From the NCBI GenBank assembly GCA_005878515.1, contig VBLZ01000210.1:1-5607 (forward strand): a stretch of DNA of 5,607 nt, in the 5' to 3' direction. Below are positions 1 to 5,163 of this stretch, in pieces. The translations under genes and the position numbers were made by a program. The notes beneath the pieces are model-generated. The model searched no databases. It was not told the origin of the DNA and saw nothing but the letters and a program-made list of their open reading frames with translations. Source of the stretch: Methanobacteriota archaeon. Lineage in GTDB: Archaea; Thermoplasmatota; Thermoplasmata; RBG-16-68-12. The first letter of the stretch is position 1. The number at the start of each line of letters is the position of its first letter.

Positions 1-744
1 CTCCCAGACCGTGCCTTGGGCCTCGAACCGTTGGCCCGTGACACGCATCGGATCTTGGCCTTCAAGCCACGCCCAGAAGGGCAGCGTGACGTCGGGGAGC
101 GGACGATCGCTGATGTCCTGACCGGGGAACGCGTCCTGATGCATCTGCGTCCGAAGATCGCCCGGGTCCACCGCGACGACGCCGACACCGGCATCACGCA
201 ATTCGTTTGCGAGCGTCTTGCTCACGAGCTCGAGAGCGGCCTTGCTGCTCCCGTAGCCGCCCCACCCTGGATAACCGCCGCGCGCCGCGTCACTCGTGAT
301 GTTCACGACGAGGCCTCGCGATGCTTTCAGGATCGGAAGGAGTGCGTGGATGAGCGCAAGCGGAGCGACGACGTTGACCTCGTGCACGCGTCGAAGGACC
401 TCGAGCGGGTATTCCACGAGCGCCGGGAATGGGGACGCACCCAGTTCGGAGGCGTTGTTAATCAGGAGGTCGAGACGACCAATGCGGCGGCCCGCGGCGA
501 CCAGATCGCGTCGGTGCTGGTCTTGGGCCACATCCCCAGGGACGGCGGTGATCGATGCGCCGGTGGCCTGGAGGTGCTTCACGGCCTCAAGCAGCGGACC
601 CTCGTGACGCGCCGTCAGGATGAGCGTCCACCGCTGCTGGGCGAGAAACTCGGCCACGGTGTATCCGAGTCCGCGGCTCGCCCCGGTGATCAGGGCGACA
701 CGTTCGGGTGGATGGTGAGTGTCAGGCGTCGAACTCTTCGCCAT
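1..744 (-). CDS. SDR family NAD(P)-dependent oxidoreductase (3' end cut by window edge)
   Basis: Translating the minus strand from the ATG at 744-742 gives 248 codons without a stop, running off the window at base 1. The protein is a classical short-chain dehydrogenase/reductase with a Rossmann fold, presumably cytosolic. The cofactor-binding motif TGASRGLG is at residues 20-27, GD at 70-71 and NNAS at 96-99. The catalytic tetrad is complete: N124, S151, Y164 and K168 (YGSSK). A PGD segment at 194-196 matches the PG motif after the active site. Classical SDRs are about 250 residues, so little of the C-terminus is missing. R24 and R46 near the cofactor site would suit NADP(H), but this is inference. 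The substrate cannot be read from sequence. The gene is divergent from the AlkD-like gene. A TATA-like box about 25 bases upstream of the ATG suggests a leaderless transcript. The long plus-strand reading frame over this region is a shadow. Confidence 0.95.
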   Translation of the reverse strand, partial: MAKSSTPDTHHPPERVALITGASRGLGYTVAEFLAQQRWTLILTARHEGPLLEAVKHLQATGASITAVPGDVAQDQHRRDLVAAGRRIGRLDLLINNASELGASPFPALVEYPLEVLRRVHEVNVVAPLALIHALLPILKASRGLVVNITSDAARGGYPGWGGYGSSKAALELVSKTLANELRDAGVGVVAVDPGDLRTQMHQDAFPGQDISDRPLPDVTLPFWAWLEGQDPMRVTGQRFEAQGTVWE

Positions 745-765
745 GCCCTTCCGAGGTCGTCGGCG

Positions 766-771
766 ATTTAT
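766..771 (-). promoter_or_regulatory. TATA-like box for the SDR gene
   Basis: On the minus strand the sequence reads ATAAAT inside GAGATAAATCG. Its centre is about 25 bases upstream of the SDR start codon at 744. That is the spacing of an archaeal TATA box from a start site at or next to the ATG, implying a leaderless or nearly leaderless mRNA. A GGAAGG lies only 2 bases before the ATG, too close to act as a normal SD. The call is inferred from position and composition. Confidence 0.45.
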
Positions 772-867
772 CTCGCTTCTCGTTTACAAAATGTACAAAC
801 CGCTCACGTCTGCTCCGGGGAGATTCGCGTTTCCGGTGTCCTCTTTACGGCCGCTCGCGGTTCCTTC

Positions 868-871
868 GGAG
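868..871 (+). promoter_or_regulatory. Shine-Dalgarno GGAG deciding the AlkD-like start
   Basis: GGAG is 9 bases upstream of ATG 881 and 3 bases upstream of ATG 875. The spacing favours 881 as the initiation codon. Confidence 0.5.
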
Positions 872-880
872 ACGATGACG

Positions 881-1636
881 ATGGACATCAGGGCTGCGAA
901 GGAACAGATCGTTGGGCATCTTCGGAAAGCGCCGAAGGCTTCGTCTCCGGAGGATCTCCAGTCCTACGTCGGTTCGCCGGTTCCGGTCCTCGGCCTCACC
1001 GTGCCGACGATGCGAGCCATCGTGGCAGGCTTCGCGAAAGAGCATGGGCGATTGACCGCGGCGGAACTAAACGCCCTCGCCTCCGCCCTCTGGTCAGACC
1101 CTGTGTACGAAGAGAAGTCGCTTGCGATTCTCCTTCTGGGTCGGTACGAGAAGATCCTCAACGATGACTCGTGGAGGCTCGCGGACGGATGGGTCGATTC
1201 GGCAACCGGTTGGGCCTTGAGTGACGCGCTCGCTTCCGGCCCGATCGCGGGGCTGGTGTTCGCGAAGCCCTCGCGATTCCGAGATCTCCTTCGATGGACT
1301 CGCGCGAAGAACATCTGGCGGCGACGCGCATCGACGTATGCGCTCCATCGGTTTGTCCGGGCGGGCGAACTCGACAAGCCGCTCCAGCTCCTCGAGAAAC
1401 TGCTGTACGATGAGGAGTTCTGGGTGCAACGGGCGGTGGGGACCTGGCTGCGCGAATGCTGGAAGAAAGATCGCCGGCGGACGGAGGCTTTTCTGCGGGA
1501 CCACGCGGAGGGTCTGCCACCCGTGACGATCACGGTGGCCACCGAACGAGCTCCGAAAGCATTCCGCCTTGAGTTGCGGCAGAAAGCGACAGCTGCCGTC
1601 GCGGGTGCAGAGCGCCACGATCGCCGCAGATCGTGA
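881..1636 (+). CDS. AlkD-like DNA alkylation repair protein
   Basis: This 251-residue protein resembles the AlkD/AlkC family of HEAT-like-repeat DNA glycosylases, which remove alkylated purines such as N3- and N7-methyl bases from DNA. The helical pattern runs through the whole protein. Family positions visible are W111 and D115 in GWALSDALA (the WDLVD-like segment with the catalytic Asp of Bacillus AlkD), R148 in IWRRRAS, and the FWVQRAVGTWLRE segment at about 180-192, which carries the conserved Trp/Arg. Retention of W, D and R suggests an active enzyme. I start at ATG 881 because a GGAG lies 9 bases upstream. The ATG at 875 is only 3 bases from it, and the same frame extends back to 719 without initiation signals, overlapping the divergent SDR gene. 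The C-terminus is short and basic (RHDRRRS). The gene is followed after 72 bases by an unrecognised gene. Confidence 0.88.
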   Translation: MDIRAAKEQIVGHLRKAPKASSPEDLQSYVGSPVPVLGLTVPTMRAIVAGFAKEHGRLTAAELNALASALWSDPVYEEKSLAILLLGRYEKILNDDSWRLADGWVDSATGWALSDALASGPIAGLVFAKPSRFRDLLRWTRAKNIWRRRASTYALHRFVRAGELDKPLQLLEKLLYDEEFWVQRAVGTWLRECWKKDRRRTEAFLRDHAEGLPPVTITVATERAPKAFRLELRQKATAAVAGAERHDRRRS

Positions 1637-1696
1637 TCCAGATCCGCTCGGAACGCCCACTCAACTCTGAAATAGTGAATGGGTCCTGGCAACCTT

Positions 1697-1701
1697 GGAG
1701 G
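1697..1701 (+). promoter_or_regulatory. Strong Shine-Dalgarno (GGAGG) before the 163-residue gene
   Basis: GGAGGT is complementary to the archaeal 16S rRNA 3' end. GGAGG sits 7 bases before ATG 1709, a standard distance, and it fixes the start of an otherwise unrecognised gene. Confidence 0.75.
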
Positions 1702-1708
1702 TTGACCG

Positions 1709-2200
1709 ATGGCGGGTAGCTCGGCCGAGGAAACTTTGGAAGCGGGGATCCGCGCGGCCCGGAAGCTGTCGATGGACGGAACGAGAGCGATCTACGACCT
1801 GACCTCCGGCGTCGACTTCTCGAAGCCGAGGCGGACGGCGGAGGCCATCGCCCGAGTCGTATGGGAGCAGGACGTCGAGTCCTGGTGGACCTGGGAGGGC
1901 ACGGAGCCGGTCTTCAAACCCAACCGCACGGTGGAGATCCGACTGCCCCGCGACCCCGATCGGAAGGTCGCGAAGGCGGCCGCGGAATTTCAGGCGGACC
2001 TCAAGGAGGAGTTCGCTCCCTCCATTGATTCGTACCTGTACAGCCTGAACGACGACCGCGCGGACTGGTTCAGCATCTTCTTCCTAGGACCTCTCTGGAC
2101 CTACATCCTCCAGCACGCGGAGAACCGTCAGAGACAACAAGAGGCACTCGATCGCCTCTTCGCCGAGATGGCGGGCTGCATCGTGGTCGTACCGCGGTAG
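1709..2200 (+). CDS. Hypothetical protein, Trp-rich, 163 residues
   Basis: I do not recognise a family. The gene is supported by a strong SD at optimal spacing, a clean open frame with GC-rich third positions like its neighbours, and a natural-looking protein composition. The N-terminal 50 residues look helical and Ala/Arg-rich. A Trp-dense segment VWEQDVESWWTWEG spans about 51-64 and is followed by a likely beta strand (TVEIRLP, 74-80). A charged helical stretch covers about 83-102. An aromatic segment, WFSIFFLGPLWTYIL, occupies about 120-134 and precedes a Gln/Arg-rich helix and a C-terminal IVVVPR. The aromatic segment is only about 15 residues long and is flanked by charged helices, so an amphipathic or interface helix is likelier than a membrane span. 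No signal peptide, zinc motif or nucleotide-binding motif is seen. It lies between the AlkD-like gene and the Ldh2-like gene. It may share a transcript with the former, since no convincing separate TATA box fits its SD. Confidence 0.75.
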   Translation: MAGSSAEETLEAGIRAARKLSMDGTRAIYDLTSGVDFSKPRRTAEAIARVVWEQDVESWWTWEGTEPVFKPNRTVEIRLPRDPDRKVAKAAAEFQADLKEEFAPSIDSYLYSLNDDRADWFSIFFLGPLWTYILQHAENRQRQQEALDRLFAEMAGCIVVVPR

Positions 2201-2233
2201 CGGGCCGCTCCGCCCCGTGGTGGCGTCCGCAAA

Positions 2234-2240
2234 TTTATAC
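2234..2240 (+). promoter_or_regulatory. Archaeal TATA box (with BRE-like flank) for the Ldh2-type dehydrogenase
   Basis: TTTATAC is preceded by CGCAAA, which fits the purine-rich TFB recognition element (BRE) next to archaeal TATA boxes. The box stands out in a GC-rich gap. Transcription would start about 25 bases downstream, near 2262, leaving a leader of roughly 20 bases before ATG 2282. The leader has only a poor SD (GGGGCG). Confidence 0.7.
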
Positions 2241-2281
2241 ACAAAGCCCTTGTTCGTGGTCATACAAGACGGGGCGTCGCG

Positions 2282-3364
2282 ATGGCCGAGGAACACGTCG
2301 TCCAGGAAAAGGCCCTCCGCCGATTTTGCGAACAGGTCCTCGCGAAGCTCGGTGTTCCCGCCGAAGACGCCCGCGTGACCACGGACGTCCTGGTCCTCGC
2401 CGACCTTCGCGGCATTGACTCCCATGGCGTCGCGCGCCTGGGCCGCTACGTGAGCGGCCTCAAACAGGGCACCATGAAGGCGACCGACCAAAGTCGCGTC
2501 GTCCGAGAGGCCAAGGCGACGGCCCTCGTTGACGGCGGTCAGAGCCTCGGTCAGGTCGTCGGGAAGAAGGGGATGGATCTCGCGATACGGAAAGCCCGGG
2601 ACACAGCCGTCGGCGTCGTCGCCGTCCGCAATTCGAATCATTACGGGATCGCGGGCTACTACAGCCTCATGGCGCTCGAGCACAATCTGATCGGCGTCAG
2701 CATGACGAACGCGGGGCCGCTCGTCGTCCCGACGTTCGGTCGCACCTCGATCCTCGGCACGAATCCGATCAGCCTCGCGGCGCCCGCGATGAAAGAGAAG
2801 GCGTTCGTCCTCGACATGGCGACGTCGACGGTCCCTCGCGGCAAGGTCGAGGTGTACAACCGCCTCGGTCAACCGATGCCGCACGGATGGGCGGTCGACG
2901 AGACGGGCCGAAGCTCAACGGATCCGGCGCGCGTCCTGAACGCCCTCGCGAAGCGACTCGGCGGTGGCCTGCTGCCCCTCGGCGGCGAAGGCGAGGACCT
3001 CGGCGGTCACAAAGGTTACGGCCTCGCCTTGATGGTGGACGTCCTCTGCGGTGTCCTCAGCGGCGCGGCGACGGGGTTGCAAGTCTATGCGGACGAGAAG
3101 AAGCCGGATGTCGGGCACTTCTTCATGGCGCTCGACCCGACCGCGTTCCGGCCCCTCGACGAGTTCCGGCGGGACATGGACCGACTCGCACGCGAGCTGA
3201 AGGAAAGTCCGAAGGCGCACGGCCAGGATCGGATCTATGTGCACGGAGAGAAGAGCTTCGCTCGCATGGAGAAGTTCCGCACGGAAGGAATCCCGCTGGA
3301 CCCAAAAGTCGTCGAGGGTCTCAAGAAGATCGGAGCAGACCTCGGCATCTCCTGGTCTGCGTGA
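2282..3364 (+). CDS. Ldh2 family malate/L-lactate (2-hydroxyacid) dehydrogenase
   Basis: This 360-residue protein is a full-length member of the Ldh2/MDG family, NAD(P)-dependent oxidoreductases with a non-Rossmann fold. The family includes archaeal malate dehydrogenase, L-sulfolactate dehydrogenase (ComC), ureidoglycolate dehydrogenase and imine reductases such as DpkA. It interconverts 2-hydroxy (or 2-amino) acids and 2-oxo acids in the cytosol. Family landmarks are in order: R43-GIDSHG with H48 and R52; RNSNHYG at 116-122 with the active-site His at 120; LGTNPI at 158-163; DMATSTVPRGK at 178-188; and GGHKGYGLALMVD at 241-253. The length is typical for the family. The start ATG follows a TATA box by 42 bases, and no better upstream start was seen. 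The substrate cannot be assigned: malate, lactate and sulfolactate are all possible, and no coenzyme M biosynthesis genes are present to favour ComC. The neighbours have no evident metabolic link, and the gene is probably transcribed alone. Confidence 0.93.
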   Translation: MAEEHVVQEKALRRFCEQVLAKLGVPAEDARVTTDVLVLADLRGIDSHGVARLGRYVSGLKQGTMKATDQSRVVREAKATALVDGGQSLGQVVGKKGMDLAIRKARDTAVGVVAVRNSNHYGIAGYYSLMALEHNLIGVSMTNAGPLVVPTFGRTSILGTNPISLAAPAMKEKAFVLDMATSTVPRGKVEVYNRLGQPMPHGWAVDETGRSSTDPARVLNALAKRLGGGLLPLGGEGEDLGGHKGYGLALMVDVLCGVLSGAATGLQVYADEKKPDVGHFFMALDPTAFRPLDEFRRDMDRLARELKESPKAHGQDRIYVHGEKSFARMEKFRTEGIPLDPKVVEGLKKIGADLGISWSA

Positions 3365-3431
3365 TGCATCTATGAATCTTCCGTTCGAGACCTGAGACCT
3401 CTTTGCACTCTGATTCCACCTACCAAAAGAC

Positions 3432-3438
3432 GTATTAC
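3432..3438 (+). promoter_or_regulatory. Possible TATA-like box before the small beta-rich gene
   Basis: GTATTAC, with CAAAAG just upstream, lies about 50 bases before ATG 3485. A start site about 26 bases downstream would fall just before the SD at 3468-3474 and give a short SD-containing leader. The match is weak and the call is inference. Confidence 0.3.
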
Positions 3439-3467
3439 CTGTCGCACACCATGGGGCGCATCGTTGG

Positions 3468-3474
3468 AGGAGGT
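3468..3474 (+). promoter_or_regulatory. Shine-Dalgarno AGGAGGT deciding the start at 3485
   Basis: AGGAGGT is a strong match to the archaeal anti-SD and ends 10 bases before ATG 3485. It lies inside the longer frame that would start at TTG 3464, so that upstream start is unlikely. Confidence 0.65.
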
Positions 3475-3484
3475 TTTCGAAACC

Positions 3485-3892
3485 ATGCCCGAAGAAGAGT
3501 TTCTAGGTGAGCTGAGCGAGAAAACGACGTCCGTGACGATTAAGGAGTTCACGCCCGACGGGGTGCTGATCTCGTATAATCTTCAGGGAACGCAGAAGGG
3601 CCAGTACGACGCGACGCACATGGAGACGGTCGATGCGCTCTTCAAACCCGACGGGACGTACGAGTTCGAGGCTCGCGGGATCGATCAGACCGATGACGGC
3701 GACATGCTCATCATCAAGGCGAAAGGCACTGGGCGAACAATCAGCCCGACCTCGGTTCACGCCGAAGGGGAAGCCGTCTACCAGACGCTCTCAGAAAAAC
3801 TGAAGTGGCTGAACACCGCGAAAGGCCGGTTCGAAGGGACCTACAACACGTCGACGGGCGAGTTCGTGGCCAAGGTCTTTGCCCTGAAGTAG
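3485..3892 (+). CDS. Hypothetical small beta-rich protein, 135 residues
   Basis: I cannot name this gene with confidence. ATG 3485 is preferred over TTG 3464 because the SD lies between them. The protein is acidic at the N-terminus (MPEEEF). It then shows alternating short hydrophobic strands and turns: SVTIKEF, GVLISYNL, TYEFEARG, MLIIKAKG, VHAEGEAVYQT, GRFEGTYN and GEFVAKVFAL. The pattern of evenly spaced strands with G-x-F-x-G and TG-x-F near the end suggests a small beta-barrel, loosely like the lipocalin/allene-oxide-cyclase or DUF3224 folds. That comparison is by pattern only. There is no signal peptide, lipobox or membrane segment, so a cytosolic protein is expected. A charged connector (SEKLKWLNTAKG) precedes the last strand pair. 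The gene stands alone, with 120 bases before it and 106 after it on the same strand. Confidence 0.72.
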   Translation: MPEEEFLGELSEKTTSVTIKEFTPDGVLISYNLQGTQKGQYDATHMETVDALFKPDGTYEFEARGIDQTDDGDMLIIKAKGTGRTISPTSVHAEGEAVYQTLSEKLKWLNTAKGRFEGTYNTSTGEFVAKVFALK

Positions 3893-3966
3893 CCCGAGAA
3901 ACCGACCGTCGTCGTTTCCGATCCGCTGATGCAAGGGACAGCGTGAGCCCTCGCGTTCGATGACGG

Positions 3967-3974
3967 TTATTAAA
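3967..3974 (+). promoter_or_regulatory. TATA-like box for the M29-like gene
   Basis: TTATTAAA is centred about 28 bases upstream of ATG 3999, as expected if transcription begins at or beside that codon (leaderless mRNA). The same bases lie inside the coding sequence if ATG 3960 is used, which argues for 3999 as the true start. Confidence 0.5.
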
Positions 3975-3998
3975 GCGTCCGGCACGATTCGGCAATTC

Positions 3999-5096
3999 AT
4001 GGCCCTTCAGACTCCGCGACGGCCCACTCCCGCGTTCGAATCGTGGATTCCTCTTGCCCGCCAGGTCGTTCGCACGTCCCTTCGCCTGGGATGGAAGGAC
4101 GTGTTCACGATCTACACCTATCCGTCGACAATCCCGCTTGCGGAAGCGCTTGCCCTCGAGGCCCGCCGCGTTGGCAGCGACACGCACCTCACCCTCATGA
4201 CGGACGACCTCTGGTTCACCTCGATGCAGGAGCTGTCGACGAAGTGGCTGAGCACCGCGTCCCCGGCCGAGCGCGCGATGGCTGAGGCCGAGACCGCCCA
4301 CATCTACCTCGGTGGTCCCGCGGACGCCCGTCGCATGCGCGACATCCCACCCGAGAAGTTCGAGGCGAACAGTTTGGGGGGCGACCGACAACACGAACCG
4401 CGGAGGAAGCGGCGGGTCCGGGACATCGACCTGCCGATTGGGCGCCTCACGCCGGAGCGTGCCGAGACCTACGGCCTCGACTACGAGAAATGGCATAGCA
4501 GCTATCACAAGGCGCTCGCCGTGGACCTGAAGGAAATCCAGCGGGAAGGCCGCGCGCTGGCCCGGGCTCTTCGGGGGCGGAAGAAGGTCCGAATCGATTC
4601 GGCCGCGGGGACCGACTTGCGGTTCGAGACGAAAGACATCGCCCCGAAGCTTAGCGACGGCATCATCAGCCCCGAGGACATCCACCGAGGATTCGTTCGA
4701 ACGGCGCTGCCCGCGGGTCGTCTCGAGGCGCCTGTCCGTCCGCAATCGGTCGAAGGGGAGATTCGCGGGACGGATCCGATTCCATTCGCGGGACGCGCGA
4801 TCGTCCGGCCTTGGTTCCGGATCGAATCCGGGAGGATTGTCGAGTCGGGAGCCGCAGAACAGGACCAGCTCCTCCATCGGATGCTGAAACAGTCGAAGTC
4901 GGAGAGCGCGCGGATCGGTTACTTCACGATCGGGCTGAACGCCGCGGCGGAACCGTGCATGCTGGACAACAGCATCGTGAAGGACGATGTCGGCCTCGGC
5001 CTGGGGCCCCATCCGGAGCTGGAGCGGGGCATCGTGGATCCCACCGTCTCGTTCAACTGGACCGTCGGGCCCGTCCGGATTGAGATCGGTCGGTAG
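3999..5096 (+). CDS. Divergent M29 aminopeptidase-family homologue, metal ligands apparently missing
   Basis: From ATG 3999 the protein has 365 residues; starting at ATG 3960 would add 13. I choose 3999 because a TATA-like box lies 28 bases upstream and neither codon has an SD. The order of segments matches M29 metallo-aminopeptidases (AmpS/PepS/aminopeptidase T): an N-terminal helical and alpha/beta domain (LARQVVRTSL at about 19-28), GTDLRF at 204-209, LPAGRLEAPV at 237-246, SVEGEI at 250-255, IGYFTIGLN at 306-314, DVGLGLG at 330-336 and SFNWTVG at 351-357. In active M29 enzymes these segments carry metal-binding Glu, Glu, His and a His-x-Asp pair. Here the aligned residues appear to be R241, Y308, G332, S351 and N353. 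The fold is probably kept, but aminopeptidase activity is doubtful. The related dihydroxypyridine dioxygenase NicX also needs His/Asp ligands, so that role is not supported either. Possible roles are a non-catalytic binding protein or an enzyme with a changed site. Family assignment is by eye. Confidence 0.72.
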   Translation: MALQTPRRPTPAFESWIPLARQVVRTSLRLGWKDVFTIYTYPSTIPLAEALALEARRVGSDTHLTLMTDDLWFTSMQELSTKWLSTASPAERAMAEAETAHIYLGGPADARRMRDIPPEKFEANSLGGDRQHEPRRKRRVRDIDLPIGRLTPERAETYGLDYEKWHSSYHKALAVDLKEIQREGRALARALRGRKKVRIDSAAGTDLRFETKDIAPKLSDGIISPEDIHRGFVRTALPAGRLEAPVRPQSVEGEIRGTDPIPFAGRAIVRPWFRIESGRIVESGAAEQDQLLHRMLKQSKSESARIGYFTIGLNAAAEPCMLDNSIVKDDVGLGLGPHPELERGIVDPTVSFNWTVGPVRIEIGR

Positions 5097-5128
5097 GCAC
5101 CGCCTCGCTGTATCGCAGGTACACAGGC

Positions 5129-5136
5129 ATAATAAA
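5129..5136 (+). promoter_or_regulatory. TATA-like box for the FAD oxidoreductase gene
   Basis: ATAATAAA is the only AT-rich island in the 67-base gap and is centred about 31 bases upstream of ATG 5164. This gives a start site at or a few bases before the ATG. No SD is present, which is consistent with leaderless translation. Confidence 0.5.
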
Positions 5137-5163
5137 CTCGGGGCACTTCCTCGAAATCGAACC

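Larger units (their letters stand above)
745..880. other. Divergent intergenic region between the SDR and AlkD-like genes
   Basis: This 136-base gap is more AT-rich around 764-800. It holds the SDR TATA-like box on the minus strand. A second AT-rich island at 782-800 contains TACAAA twice (785-790 and 794-799, period 9) within a partly palindromic GTTT...AAAC. That island could supply the AlkD-like promoter, with a leader of about 70 bases, or be an operator. No RNA gene or terminator was seen. Confidence 0.45.

Noticed and set aside
16..1167. Long plus-strand reading frame of 383 codons
   Set aside because: It lies antisense to the SDR gene, whose minus-strand translation has all classical SDR motifs. 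The plus-strand protein is Arg/His-rich without domain features, typical of a GC-rich shadow frame.
1669..1676. GAAATAGT as a TATA box for the gene at 1709
   Set aside because: The predicted start site would fall at about 1698, within the SD at 1697-1701, so the mRNA would lose its ribosome binding site. Read-through from the AlkD-like gene is more plausible.
964..1692. Minus-strand frames opposite the AlkD-like gene
   Set aside because: They are Arg/Ser-rich shadow translations with no domain. The plus strand has the AlkD-like residues and an SD.
2084..2884. 266-codon minus-strand reading frame opposite the Ldh2-type gene
   Set aside because: The opposite strand encodes an unmistakable Ldh2 family protein. 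This frame also runs across the TATA box and the end of the preceding gene, and it has low-complexity Arg/Asp content.
3464..3484. Upstream TTG start for the small beta-rich protein
   Set aside because: The strong SD AGGAGGT at 3468-3474 would lie inside the coding sequence. ATG 3485 is at a suitable distance after it.
3365..3484. Possible terminator or small RNA in the 120-base gap
   Set aside because: No T-run following a stem and no convincing hairpin was seen. Only a weak TATA-like box and the downstream SD can be supported.
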